Shown here: positions 7,655 through 16,061 of the stretch, piece by piece | How positions within the stretch are numbered: position 1 is the stretch's first letter | Layout of the letters: the number at the start of each line of letters is the position of its first letter | Assembly (NCBI GenBank): GCA_020629005.1 | Contig: JAHDEE010000017.1 | Coordinates: forward strand, 1-51,075 | DNA from: Chitinophagales bacterium | GTDB lineage: Bacteria > Bacteroidota > Bacteroidia > Chitinophagales > UBA2359 | Reading direction: 5' to 3' | Length of the DNA: 51,075 bases | Translations under genes and position numbers: made by a program | Notes under the pieces: model-generated | What the model was told of the DNA's origin: nothing | Database searches by the model: none | The model's input: only the letters and a program-made list of their open reading frames with translations

Positions 7655-10300
7655 ATGAGAACCATTCGACTAGCCATATTGGCAGTGCTGCTGCTCTTCG
7701 CAGCTTCAGCAGCCCAGGCCCAACTCAACATAGGAGGAGAACCATATAGCTTCAAAAACCACCTTTCTCTTTCTGAAACACCAACTGCCGTTTTGCCCCC
7801 ACTTGATCGACAACAAATCGACCGGGAAGATGACATGGCAGCGCAGGAAGGAAAGCCAGACCGCTTCGGTTACAAACATCCACTTGCATTGAATTTGGAC
7901 AGATCCGGCCATTGGACAGAACTTCCAAATGGTGATGCAATTTGGACACAGAAAATCCAGTGCCCAGGAGGCCTGTCTATGAATCTCTTGTTCGATCACT
8001 TTTGGTTACCTACAGGAAGTAGCCTCTATATCTACGATAGCAAAGGTTCACAGCTAATTGGTGGTTTTACCGCCAGGAACAATAAAGGTAAGTCACCCGA
8101 AGAAAAGAGGGGCTTTGGTACGACCTTGCTCTACACTGATGAAATAGTGCTGGAATATTACGAACCTGCGGCTGTTCGTAAGCAAGGCATACTCGACTTA
8201 TCATACGTAGTGCAGGGCTATCGGATGATACCCGGTTATGACTCCGGCGATGGCAACTATGATGATCCGCTCAATTACTGTATGGTCAATGTAAATTGTA
8301 GTCCCGAAGGAGATGATGCACAAGACCATAAAAAGGGCGTTGCCCTAATCCTGGTCGATGGTAACGTGCTCTGCACCGGTTCACTGATAGCGAATACTTC
8401 TGGAGATTGCACCCCTCTTTTCCTCACAGCTGCACATTGCGGCTTCAGCCTCTCTGGTGATCCATCGCCCGGAGATTATCTGGACAATTACTCCTTCCTT
8501 TGGGAGTATGAAAACGAAAAGTGCCCCAATGCCTCCAAAAGCCCATCCCTAATGTGTACTAATGGTGCAACCCTGCTGGCAAGACGAGGAATCTTCTTTA
8601 GTACTGGAACCGACTTTGCCTTACTCGAGCTGGAGGAAGATCCCCTTGAAGCTGGTATCGATGTGTTCTATAATGGCTGGTCTCGCACCGAATCACCAAT
8701 TGCCGGAGGACATGCCTTACATCATCCACGTGGAGATGCTAAAAAAGTCTCTACCTACTCCATCGATCCTATGTCTGAAGCCTTTTGCGCCACCAGTGGA
8801 ACAAACGATAAATCCGACTACGTTTGGGGGGTCGAATTCGATGCAACCCCCAATGGTCATGCTGTAGTTTATGGAGGTTCGTCAGGATCCCCGCTCTTTA
8901 ATGATGGTAAAATCATTGGTCAATTGTTTGGACCAATGTATTGCGATTACCCACAGGACCGCTGCGCGATACCCGATGAAATCCAGGTCGTTTATGGACG
9001 TCTGTCAAAATCCTGGTATTGGAACGGTGGAAACTTTGGCGTCTTGCAAATTGGTAGCTTTCTGGATCCTGAAGGACTAGATTCACAATCGCTCGAGGGC
9101 TATTATCCAAGCTGCCCTTGCCTGCAGATTGAACTAACTGCTGGCTGGAATATGATTTCTTCGAATTGCATACCATACAATAAATCGATGGAAGCAGTCT
9201 TTTCACAAATTGAATCCGATGTCATACAGGTTCGGGATCTCTATAACGCTTATATACCGGCATTCGATTTCAACGGCATCGGCGACTGGGATGTAAGATC
9301 AGGATACATGGTGAACATGTTGAATCCTGCAACGCTAAAAATCCACGGAGAGCATGTGTCTCAATGTGCCTCAGAGTACCATATAGATCTTCAAGAAGGC
9401 TGGAATCTTATCGGCTATTATCCTCAGCTAACGTATGCGCCCTCCACCATATTTTCCGGCATTACAAATAGTGTCATCCAAGTCAAGAATCTAAATGGCA
9501 CTTATATACCCGCTATCAATTTCAATGGTATAGGCTATATGGTCCCCGGCGGAGGGTATCAAGTTAAGATGCTTAATCCCGAAACGCTATCCTATTGTCT
9601 CTATCCAGCTTTGACAAAACCAACATTCACCCTTTCTTATCCTGGCCCAAGGTCAAGCGATCAGCTTGATTTAGTGAAACATCAGCCCTCGGAAAATTGT
9701 GCTACGCTGCTTATTGATGATACCCCTGCAAAGCTGCTGCAGAAAGGAGATCGACTTATCGTGCTGGATTCTGAAGGCATACAAATGAATAGTTTCGACC
9801 ATAAGGAAGGCACTTTTGGTGGTCTGATCTATGGACCTGAGGCAGATAATAAGGAAGCTTCAGCAGACTGGCAATCCGAATATCATATTCAAGTGATTAG
9901 AGAACAAACAGGACAAACTTTCAAAGCCGATTTCAAAGTATTGAAAGGACAAAGAGATTTCGTGAAAGATGATCTGGCATATGTTGAAATTGCGAGCTTG
10001 CAAGAGCTGAAATACAGGAAGGCGATTGAGCAGATACCTGGAGATGTCAGCATACAAGTAGTTCCGAATCCTAGTCCAGAGCTAGCCTTACTACGTTTGC
10101 AAATGGATCAAGCAAAGGAATTCAACATCTACTTAACTGACCTGAGCGGACGCAGAATCAAAACACTCTTCGAAAACCATGAAGTTCCTTCTGGTAACTC
10201 TAAGCTCTCTCTAAATCTTCAAGGCATTCCTGCAGGCAGCTATTTTCTCGTTGCAGAAAGTACCGAACACAAGCTCGCCAGGCGATTGATAAAACTCTAG
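7655..10300 (+). CDS. Secreted lysyl-endopeptidase-like serine protease, T9SS type A
   Basis: 881-aa extracellular protease of the trypsin-like S1 fold. A Sec signal peptide (1-22, ends AQA) precedes a propeptide-like N-terminal domain (about 25-205). The catalytic domain (about 215-480) shows the full triad: H261 in TAAHC, D320 in TDFALLEL and S410 in GGSSGSP. The GSSGSP form and the Cys pattern resemble the lysyl endopeptidase (Achromobacter protease I) group; specificity for Lys is inferred only. Two related domains of about 80 residues follow (489-570 and 572-650), each with GWN(M/L)I, then VIQV(R/K), YIPA and NGIG. After a linker, a T9SS type A sorting domain (about 800-881) begins VVPNPSPE and ends in a basic tail. 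It stands alone, convergent with the next lipoprotein gene. Confidence 0.88.
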   Translation: MRTIRLAILAVLLLFAASAAQAQLNIGGEPYSFKNHLSLSETPTAVLPPLDRQQIDREDDMAAQEGKPDRFGYKHPLALNLDRSGHWTELPNGDAIWTQKIQCPGGLSMNLLFDHFWLPTGSSLYIYDSKGSQLIGGFTARNNKGKSPEEKRGFGTTLLYTDEIVLEYYEPAAVRKQGILDLSYVVQGYRMIPGYDSGDGNYDDPLNYCMVNVNCSPEGDDAQDHKKGVALILVDGNVLCTGSLIANTSGDCTPLFLTAAHCGFSLSGDPSPGDYLDNYSFLWEYENEKCPNASKSPSLMCTNGATLLARRGIFFSTGTDFALLELEEDPLEAGIDVFYNGWSRTESPIAGGHALHHPRGDAKKVSTYSIDPMSEAFCATSGTNDKSDYVWGVEFDATPNGHAVVYGGSSGSPLFNDGKIIGQLFGPMYCDYPQDRCAIPDEIQVVYGRLSKSWYWNGGNFGVLQIGSFLDPEGLDSQSLEGYYPSCPCLQIELTAGWNMISSNCIPYNKSMEAVFSQIESDVIQVRDLYNAYIPAFDFNGIGDWDVRSGYMVNMLNPATLKIHGEHVSQCASEYHIDLQEGWNLIGYYPQLTYAPSTIFSGITNSVIQVKNLNGTYIPAINFNGIGYMVPGGGYQVKMLNPETLSYCLYPALTKPTFTLSYPGPRSSDQLDLVKHQPSENCATLLIDDTPAKLLQKGDRLIVLDSEGIQMNSFDHKEGTFGGLIYGPEADNKEASADWQSEYHIQVIREQTGQTFKADFKVLKGQRDFVKDDLAYVEIASLQELKYRKAIEQIPGDVSIQVVPNPSPELALLRLQMDQAKEFNIYLTDLSGRRIKTLFENHEVPSGNSKLSLNLQGIPAGSYFLVAESTEHKLARRLIKL

Positions 10301-10342
10301 TGCCCTGGGAACAAAGTAATGGATGGTTTGACTGAGCCTATC

Positions 10343-10407
10343 TTTTTGCCAGTCGAGGCGCGAGAAGGAAGTATAGTCTTAGCTACACGACCGACGACTG
10401 GCAAAAA
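10343..10407. repeat. 13-bp perfect inverted repeat between convergent genes
   Basis: TTTTTGCCAGTCG (10343-10355) is exactly reverse-complemented at 10395-10407, with a 39-nt loop. It lies between the protease stop and the lipoprotein terminator. It may serve as an RNA 3'-end structure for either gene. The loop is long for an intrinsic terminator and the T and A runs are part of the stem. Confidence 0.7.
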
Positions 10408-10443
10408 TAAAATAGCCAGTACTGCTGGATAGCAGTACTGGCT
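10403..10443 (-). terminator. Intrinsic terminator of lipoprotein gene
   Basis: A perfect 13-bp stem, AGCCAGTACTGCT (10414-10426) with AGCAGTACTGGCT (10431-10443), has a 4-nt loop. Read on the minus strand it is followed by ATTTTATTTTTG, a T-rich tail. It begins 30 bp after the stop codon at 10474. On the plus strand no T-run follows, so it mainly serves the minus-strand gene. Confidence 0.85.
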
Positions 10444-10473
10444 CCATGTAGATTGTATGGATTGGATTGGCTA

Positions 10474-11142
10474 TTAGTCGAGTGCATACAGGGTTTGTAC
10501 CCCCTTGTCATAGATCAGCACGGATGCCGGATCTTCGTACAGGTAGAGATCTACCCGCTGTACATAAGGCTGATTGTAGTCCAGTCCATAACTAGCTTGT
10601 CCGGGCTTCATGAAAATTGCGTACTTATACGTATTGTCAACATAGTAGTAAGCATAGTAAGAACCTGAAACACACCAAGCTGCCATGTACTGATCACGAA
10701 CTTCAAAACTGTAAGGCGCAGAATTATTTTTTCCCGTAGTATTCACCTCCATATCCCGAGGTTGGATTCTGAAAGTATAGACGCCATCCATCAGATTGTC
10801 CACGACCATCTTGATCAGTACGCCTTCCGGCTGTGATGCTGCTTGACTAGCAGTACCACCATTACTTGAACTTATGCTTGCTTGCTCAGAGGCGTGCTCA
10901 TACTCCGGAATAAGTATATAGTCTTCCGGTCGGTATGCGTCTAGCTCCTCCTGGCTTTGAGCGCCAATCTTAAGCACAACACTGTTGTCCCCAGCAAAAT
11001 CTGCAATTGAAACATGCTTTACAAATGGATAGTCTTCAAATGGGTCGGCTTGCAACTGAACCACTGGACTATCTTCTGGCTTTTGGCAGCTTGCTATCAG
11101 CAATACTGTAGCCACGAGTAGAAAAATATTACGAATTTTCAT
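10474..11142 (-). CDS. Hypothetical lipoprotein
   Basis: I set the start at ATG 11142 (222 aa). A longer frame to 11214 would put 24 residues ahead of an otherwise perfect lipoprotein signal. The signal has K and R in the n-region, a hydrophobic stretch and lipobox IASC, with lipidation at C19. The mature part begins CQKPEDSP. A Ser/Ala/Gln-rich low-complexity stretch (about 90-105) separates two parts. The second part resembles an extracellular beta-sandwich with aromatic-rich strands (YYAYYYVDN) and a motif GVYTFRIQPRDMEV. No family recognised. It has a strong terminator and lies divergent to the AAA+/release-factor gene, with a 275-bp gap where I find no clear promoter match. Confidence 0.8.
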   Translation of the reverse strand: MKIRNIFLLVATVLLIASCQKPEDSPVVQLQADPFEDYPFVKHVSIADFAGDNSVVLKIGAQSQEELDAYRPEDYILIPEYEHASEQASISSSNGGTASQAASQPEGVLIKMVVDNLMDGVYTFRIQPRDMEVNTTGKNNSAPYSFEVRDQYMAAWCVSGSYYAYYYVDNTYKYAIFMKPGQASYGLDYNQPYVQRVDLYLYEDPASVLIYDKGVQTLYALD

Positions 11143-11417
11143 AGATGTGGTTTTAGAGAGTGAAGAAAACTCAGCAAAAAATACCGCCATGAAAATTGGT
11201 GTCCCTGGTATCAATTTAATTTATTCTGGGCGTTAATACAAATCACTTTGAAAATTAAATCCTAAATCAAAGCATTAAATCTTAAGATGTAAAGTATAGC
11301 CTGGGACAAGCCTCAGCCGGATAGCAAATTAACTAAAGCGCCTGATGGCCTACTAGACTAAAATACGCATTGTAAGAAATGCTTAACTTCGGTCCGGAAA
11401 ATTAAATAGATCTGTTG

Positions 11418-14078
11418 ATGGAAATTCTGGAGAACCTTGGCAGTTTTTGGGAAAAAGCTGATTTGCCTGAAAATCTAATTGTAACTCCACGTATAACGGA
11501 AATGTTAGACGAGGCAAAACAGCATTTGTACCAGGATGAACCGAAGTCTGTCTTGGTAGTTGGAGAATCCGGTGTCGGAAAGTCAGTTATGATCAATTGC
11601 CTATCCCGCGATTTGCACCGTGCTGGTTGGCAGATTTGTAATCTGCCCGCAGTCAATCTGATGGCCGGGCAAATCTACATCGGTCAATTAGAAGGAAATG
11701 TCAAGAATGTTGTGGAAGAGCTACAAAGTCGCAAGAAGCTGCTGTGGTCGGTACCGCAATTTCAAGACTTACACTATTTGGGTCGCTATACAGGTAATCC
11801 CAACAGCATACTTGACCAGATTATGCCAGCCTTGCATAAGAAGGATATTCTGGTCGTTGGAGAGATACAACCACGCTTTCTCGAGAAGCTCCTCAGAGAC
11901 CGGCCCCAATTGCTTGATATCGTGGAGTTGATTCGAATTTCTGAAGCTAGTCAGGAGGAGAGTGAACGGCTTGCCATGCAATGGATACAAAAAGATACAC
12001 CGAAGAAAATCTGGACAAAAGCCAGTACCCAAATGATTTCGGAATTGGCCTCGATAGTGGATCATTATCAGGGGCATAAACAGAGCCCCGGAAGGCTTAT
12101 CGATTTCCTCAAGCAAGGAAAGAATCATTTAAAGGCTAAAAAAGAAACAAACCGAGCCATTGAGCTTTCTGATTTTGTCGAAGCACTTTCAAATTCAACC
12201 GGATTACCCAAAAGTATATTGGATGATAGGGAGCGACTAGATTTGACTGAGCTTCGCAACTTCTTTAACAAAAGGGTAATGGGGCAAAGCGAGGCTGTTG
12301 ATACATTGGTAGATCGCATAGCAATGATCAAGGCTGGTTTGACTGACCCTGACAAACCCTCTGGAGTCTTCTTGTTTGTCGGTCCTACGGGAACTGGAAA
12401 GACAGAAATTGCAAAAGCATTGTCTGAATTTCTCTTTAATTCTCCTAAGAAGATGATTCGTCTGGACATGAGTGAATTTCAGACTTATGAGTCCATGGCC
12501 AGAATACTCGGAGATCGAAACGATAATGCCGAGGGAACGGCACTGGTAAACCAGGTGCGCGAAAACCCATTCTGTGTCATCCTTCTGGATGAGTTTGAAA
12601 AGTCGCATCAGATGATTTGGGACTTTTTCTTGCAAATATTTGATGACGGGCGCCTAACGGATCAGTTAGGAAGGCTCGTGGATTTTAGGCATGCGATAAT
12701 TATCATGACTTCGAATCTGGGTGCAGGAAAACCAAGCATGGGCAACATCGGTTTTGGTACTGCAAGTACCAATGGGGCCCAAAACGGATCAACGACCGAG
12801 TTAAGCAAGACTCTGAAAAATACCTTTAGACCAGAATTCTTGAATAGAATCGACCGCATCGTTTCCTTCAATCCACTTAGCAAAACAGTGGTCAAGGAAA
12901 TTCTCAAAAAAGAATTGAAAATGATCCTGAAGAGACGAGGTCTTCGTCAACGACAGTGGGCACTTGAAATCGAAGATTCTGCAACAGAGTTCTTGATGGA
13001 AAAGGGCTTTTCGGCTGACATGGGTGCTCGACCGATGAAACGCGCAATCGAAGAGCATTTGCTGGCTCCTCTGGCCATCACGATCGTAAACAATCAATTC
13101 CCGGAGGGAGACCAATTTCTCTTTGTCTCTGCCGATGGGAAAGGCGGCTTGAAGGTAGATTTCATAGATGCCGAAGAACCGGAGATAAGCTGGACTGAGA
13201 AGCAGCAGGTGATCGAGAATCAACAAAAGAAGGTCGAACAGTTATCTCTTACTGACATTGTAGCTGAAGCTAATGGAGAGCTGGCGGAGTTTGTCGTATT
13301 AAAGAATGTAAGTGAAGACCTGCATCAGCTGGTGAATGCCTTGCAGTTGAAAGAACAAAAGGAGGACATTCTTGAGGAAATGAGCGAGGCCGATTTTTGG
13401 TCCCGGGATGATCGGCATTTTGCCCTTTCGGATTTAGAATTTATTGACAATGTACAGGAGACATTCGACAATATAGATAGTGTTTTTGAGCGGCTGAATG
13501 GCGGTGACAGTGTTCGGGTAAATTATAACCCACATTTGTTGAATCAGCTTGCAAATAGGATGCACCTGCTGGGACATGCCCTGCAGTCGTACCAGTCTGA
13601 AGAAGCCCAAGACGCCTACATGCTGATAAGCTCAGAGTTTCAGCATAAGGAGTTTTTAGATTCTTTGGAGGCCATGTACCTGGCCTGGGCCAGAAAGCGA
13701 AGCATGACAATACACGAATTTGGTCGACATCAGATTGATGATCGCCTTGTGGTCGCATTGTCTTTTAACGGTTTTGGAGCATTTAGAATTCTAAGGGCTG
13801 AAGAGGGTATCCACCTGCTGGAAAAGTCAGAAAACAAAGATAAAGGTAAGAGTGCTGCCAGTGCGCGCGTGCGACTACTTCCAAAACACGCAAAAGACCA
13901 TCGACAAGCGATTGCCTTACCGCACTTAATGAGTAGGTTCAAGGCTACAAAGAAGGACCTGGAAATCGTCCGACGCTACAAACAAGGAAAATCTCCGCTT
14001 ATTCGTGATCTGAGGCGCAAGTGGCGCACTGGAAATTATAATCGGATACTACAAGGCGATTTTGATCTGATGTCCTAG
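11418..14078 (+). CDS. ClpB-like AAA+ protein fused to GGQ-less release-factor body
   Basis: 886 aa from ATG 11418 (a TTG sits one codon upstream). Residues 20-240 resemble the first AAA+ module of ClpA/ClpB, with Walker A GESGVGKS (K55). The Walker B acidic pair is missing: the segment reads LLWSVPQFQDL. Residues 285-600 match the second ClpB module: GPTGTGKT (K328), Walker B VILLDEFEK (D391, E392), sensor MTSNLGA, FRPEFLNRID and sensor 2 GARPMKRA. The usual aromatic pore loop GYVGYEEGG is replaced by DRNDNAEG. No Clp N-domain. From about 655 it resembles RF2: a helical domain from FWSRDD, a PCRF core (DAYMLI 732, AMYLAWARKR, RILRAEEGIHLL) and the RF C-terminal tail (RDLRRKWRTGNYN, LQGDFDLM). 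The stop-codon SPF motif and the whole GGQ domain are absent. It cannot act as a hydrolase; ribosome binding and remodelling are inferred. Confidence 0.85.
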   Translation: MEILENLGSFWEKADLPENLIVTPRITEMLDEAKQHLYQDEPKSVLVVGESGVGKSVMINCLSRDLHRAGWQICNLPAVNLMAGQIYIGQLEGNVKNVVEELQSRKKLLWSVPQFQDLHYLGRYTGNPNSILDQIMPALHKKDILVVGEIQPRFLEKLLRDRPQLLDIVELIRISEASQEESERLAMQWIQKDTPKKIWTKASTQMISELASIVDHYQGHKQSPGRLIDFLKQGKNHLKAKKETNRAIELSDFVEALSNSTGLPKSILDDRERLDLTELRNFFNKRVMGQSEAVDTLVDRIAMIKAGLTDPDKPSGVFLFVGPTGTGKTEIAKALSEFLFNSPKKMIRLDMSEFQTYESMARILGDRNDNAEGTALVNQVRENPFCVILLDEFEKSHQMIWDFFLQIFDDGRLTDQLGRLVDFRHAIIIMTSNLGAGKPSMGNIGFGTASTNGAQNGSTTELSKTLKNTFRPEFLNRIDRIVSFNPLSKTVVKEILKKELKMILKRRGLRQRQWALEIEDSATEFLMEKGFSADMGARPMKRAIEEHLLAPLAITIVNNQFPEGDQFLFVSADGKGGLKVDFIDAEEPEISWTEKQQVIENQQKKVEQLSLTDIVAEANGELAEFVVLKNVSEDLHQLVNALQLKEQKEDILEEMSEADFWSRDDRHFALSDLEFIDNVQETFDNIDSVFERLNGGDSVRVNYNPHLLNQLANRMHLLGHALQSYQSEEAQDAYMLISSEFQHKEFLDSLEAMYLAWARKRSMTIHEFGRHQIDDRLVVALSFNGFGAFRILRAEEGIHLLEKSENKDKGKSAASARVRLLPKHAKDHRQAIALPHLMSRFKATKKDLEIVRRYKQGKSPLIRDLRRKWRTGNYNRILQGDFDLMS

Positions 14079-14090
14079 GTTTTGAAGCAC

Positions 14091-14765
14091 TTACTGTTTG
14101 CGGCTACGGTTAAACCATAGAATCATTCCACTCACGATCAGGAACTGTGCAAGTCCATAGGTAATCATGATCCAGATATCAGCCAGAGGAATGGCTTGAT
14201 AGAAGCGATTGATTGCAATCATCGAGTCACTTAGCAGAAAGAGCAAGGCTCCAATAAAGACCATTCGAAAGCTGCTTGAAGAGACTCGTCCGCCTCGCTC
14301 CAGAGCGGTCAGAGCCATGCCCAAAATACTGGCCGAATAGAGCATCACCGGAATTTTCAAGACTCCCAGAGAGGTCCAGAGTAAAGCAATCAAGCCAATA
14401 CCATAAAGGGCAAATGGCAAAGCCTTTATAGGCGTTTGAATCAGGTGCCCGGGGCTGCGATCACCGCTTTTTAGGAAGAGATAAATGTAACAGATATGGG
14501 CCAGCAGAAAGGAGCCTAAACCAGCTGCAAAAAAATGCATGCCGCTGAACATCAGAAAGCAATCTCCACAGAGTGAAAAGAGCAGAGAGAGCACCAGCAA
14601 CCAAACCAGCTTAGTCTTGGTTTCTACCTGACTTAACAGCATCATGATCAAAAAAGGCATCAGAAGAGGCTTGCTAAAGTACTCCGCTGAGGCAAGGGAA
14701 GGGAACAGTCTTGAGACCAACACCGTTACTAGTGTCAACCAATACAGTATGCTCCAAACGCTCAT
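14091..14765 (-). CDS. Lysoplasmalogenase-type membrane protein (TMEM86/YhhN family)
   Basis: 224-aa integral membrane protein with about seven or eight hydrophobic helices. It carries the two conserved acidic motifs of the YhhN/TMEM86 family, GDCFLMF (about 66-72) and SDSMIAINRF (about 178-187). Characterised family members hydrolyse the vinyl-ether bond of lysoplasmalogens; activity here is inferred. Its start codon overlaps the stop of the upstream hydroxylase gene (ATGA, 14762-14765), so the two are translationally coupled. Both families act on ether-linked lipids, which supports a shared job in ether-lipid turnover. It ends 12 bp from the convergent AAA+ gene, with no terminator in the gap. 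Confidence 0.88.
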   Translation of the reverse strand: MSVWSILYWLTLVTVLVSRLFPSLASAEYFSKPLLMPFLIMMLLSQVETKTKLVWLLVLSLLFSLCGDCFLMFSGMHFFAAGLGSFLLAHICYIYLFLKSGDRSPGHLIQTPIKALPFALYGIGLIALLWTSLGVLKIPVMLYSASILGMALTALERGGRVSSSSFRMVFIGALLFLLSDSMIAINRFYQAIPLADIWIMITYGLAQFLIVSGMILWFNRSRKQ

Positions 14766-15985
14766 GCTGCAGTACCGGAATAAGACACAGAAAACTGATT
14801 TCTATACTGCAGAAACCAAACCAATGAGAACACCATCAGGGCGGAGGCAAGGGCTCCCAATACCCATTGAGGCATGAGCAGGGGTAGCATGGCAGTTAGC
14901 ACCACTAGTCGCAATACTTCCAAATACAAAACCCATCGTTTTGATTCAAATATGCCCCCAAGATTTATCAGAGAAATGATCACCATAAAAGCAATTACTG
15001 ACTTAATCAACAAATCAAACTGACTGTTGATAGTCAGGAACAAGGTGGCCCCTACAGTGACAATGATGTATTGCAACAATACGTAGTAGTTCAATCCCAT
15101 CGGAATAGTCGTATCATACTTGCGAAAGCTGGCAACACTAACCTCGCCAGGCGTCAATGGACCACCCAGCTCTTCCGGCCTCCATCCAGGCTCTTTGATT
15201 AGCATTTTTACTTTATCGGACCATTTCGAAGCCTTGTTTACCTCGGAGAAAAGCCACACCCAATAATCCAGATTCAACCAAAGAGGATTCCAGCTTTTTG
15301 CTTGACTCGTAATTCCATAGACCACCGGATCAGTTTCCGGAGCGAAGGTTCCAAACATGCGATCAAAAATGATCAAGGTACCCCCATGATTTTTGTCAAT
15401 ATATTGCGGATTAACAGCATGATGCACCCGATGATGTGAGGGCGTGTTGAATACATACTCCAGAGGAGCGGGCAACTTATCGATTGCCTTTGTGTGAATC
15501 CAAAACTGATAAAGCGTCTGCAGCGAGTTTATAGAAACGAAAATCAGAGGATCGAATCCGATCAAGGCCAATGGCAGGTAAAAAACCCAGGAAAAGGCTG
15601 CCTGTACCCAGGACTGCCTCAAAGCTACTGTCAAATTGTACTCTTCGCTTTGATGGTGCACCACATGGGTGCCCCAGAGAAAGCTGATCTCATGAGCGAG
15701 CCTGTGAAACCAGTAATAGAAAAAATCAACACCGATAAAGAGCGCAATCCAGGTCCAGATATTGCTGGGAACGTCATAGATCCGGAAATTCTCGTACAGG
15801 AAGATATAGCCGAAAAGGATGAAAGTCTTAAGGAAAACCCCAATCACTTGCTGCCCTAAACCACAGCTAAGATTTGTGATAGCATCATTAAACCGGTAAT
15901 ACTCCGTGCGTTTGAGTCGATCAAAGATCAGTTCCAGAGTGATTAGCAGAAAGAACACTGGAATGGCAAAAATGATATAACTCAT
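14762..15985 (-). CDS. Sterol desaturase/AGMO-like membrane di-iron hydroxylase
   Basis: 407-aa membrane enzyme of the fatty acid hydroxylase superfamily. The histidine clusters for the di-iron centre are complete: HRLAH (H94, H98), HVVHH (H107, H110, H111), FWIH (H164) and HHRVHH (H184-H189). The layout, with membrane helices on both sides and a long C-terminal region with four more helices (about 300-400), resembles alkylglycerol monooxygenase (AGMO), which cleaves ether lipids using tetrahydrobiopterin. Substrate is not certain; a carotenoid or sterol-type hydroxylase is the alternative. It overlaps the lysoplasmalogenase gene by 4 bp. It starts at ATG 15985, 76 bp after the stop of giant 1, so it could share its transcript. 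Confidence 0.85.
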   Translation of the reverse strand: MSYIIFAIPVFFLLITLELIFDRLKRTEYYRFNDAITNLSCGLGQQVIGVFLKTFILFGYIFLYENFRIYDVPSNIWTWIALFIGVDFFYYWFHRLAHEISFLWGTHVVHHQSEEYNLTVALRQSWVQAAFSWVFYLPLALIGFDPLIFVSINSLQTLYQFWIHTKAIDKLPAPLEYVFNTPSHHRVHHAVNPQYIDKNHGGTLIIFDRMFGTFAPETDPVVYGITSQAKSWNPLWLNLDYWVWLFSEVNKASKWSDKVKMLIKEPGWRPEELGGPLTPGEVSVASFRKYDTTIPMGLNYYVLLQYIIVTVGATLFLTINSQFDLLIKSVIAFMVIISLINLGGIFESKRWVLYLEVLRLVVLTAMLPLLMPQWVLGALASALMVFSLVWFLQYRNQFSVSYSGTAA

Positions 15986-16061
15986 AACAACGTATTTATT
16001 GAGTGATTTGGCTGCGGCTCAATCGACATCACGCAAAGAATGGACCGAAGAAAAAATCAGC

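Noticed and set aside
11143-11417. Divergent promoter between the lipoprotein and AAA+/release-factor genes
   Set aside because: Only imperfect matches to TAnnTTTG with wrong spacing were found, so no promoter is annotated.
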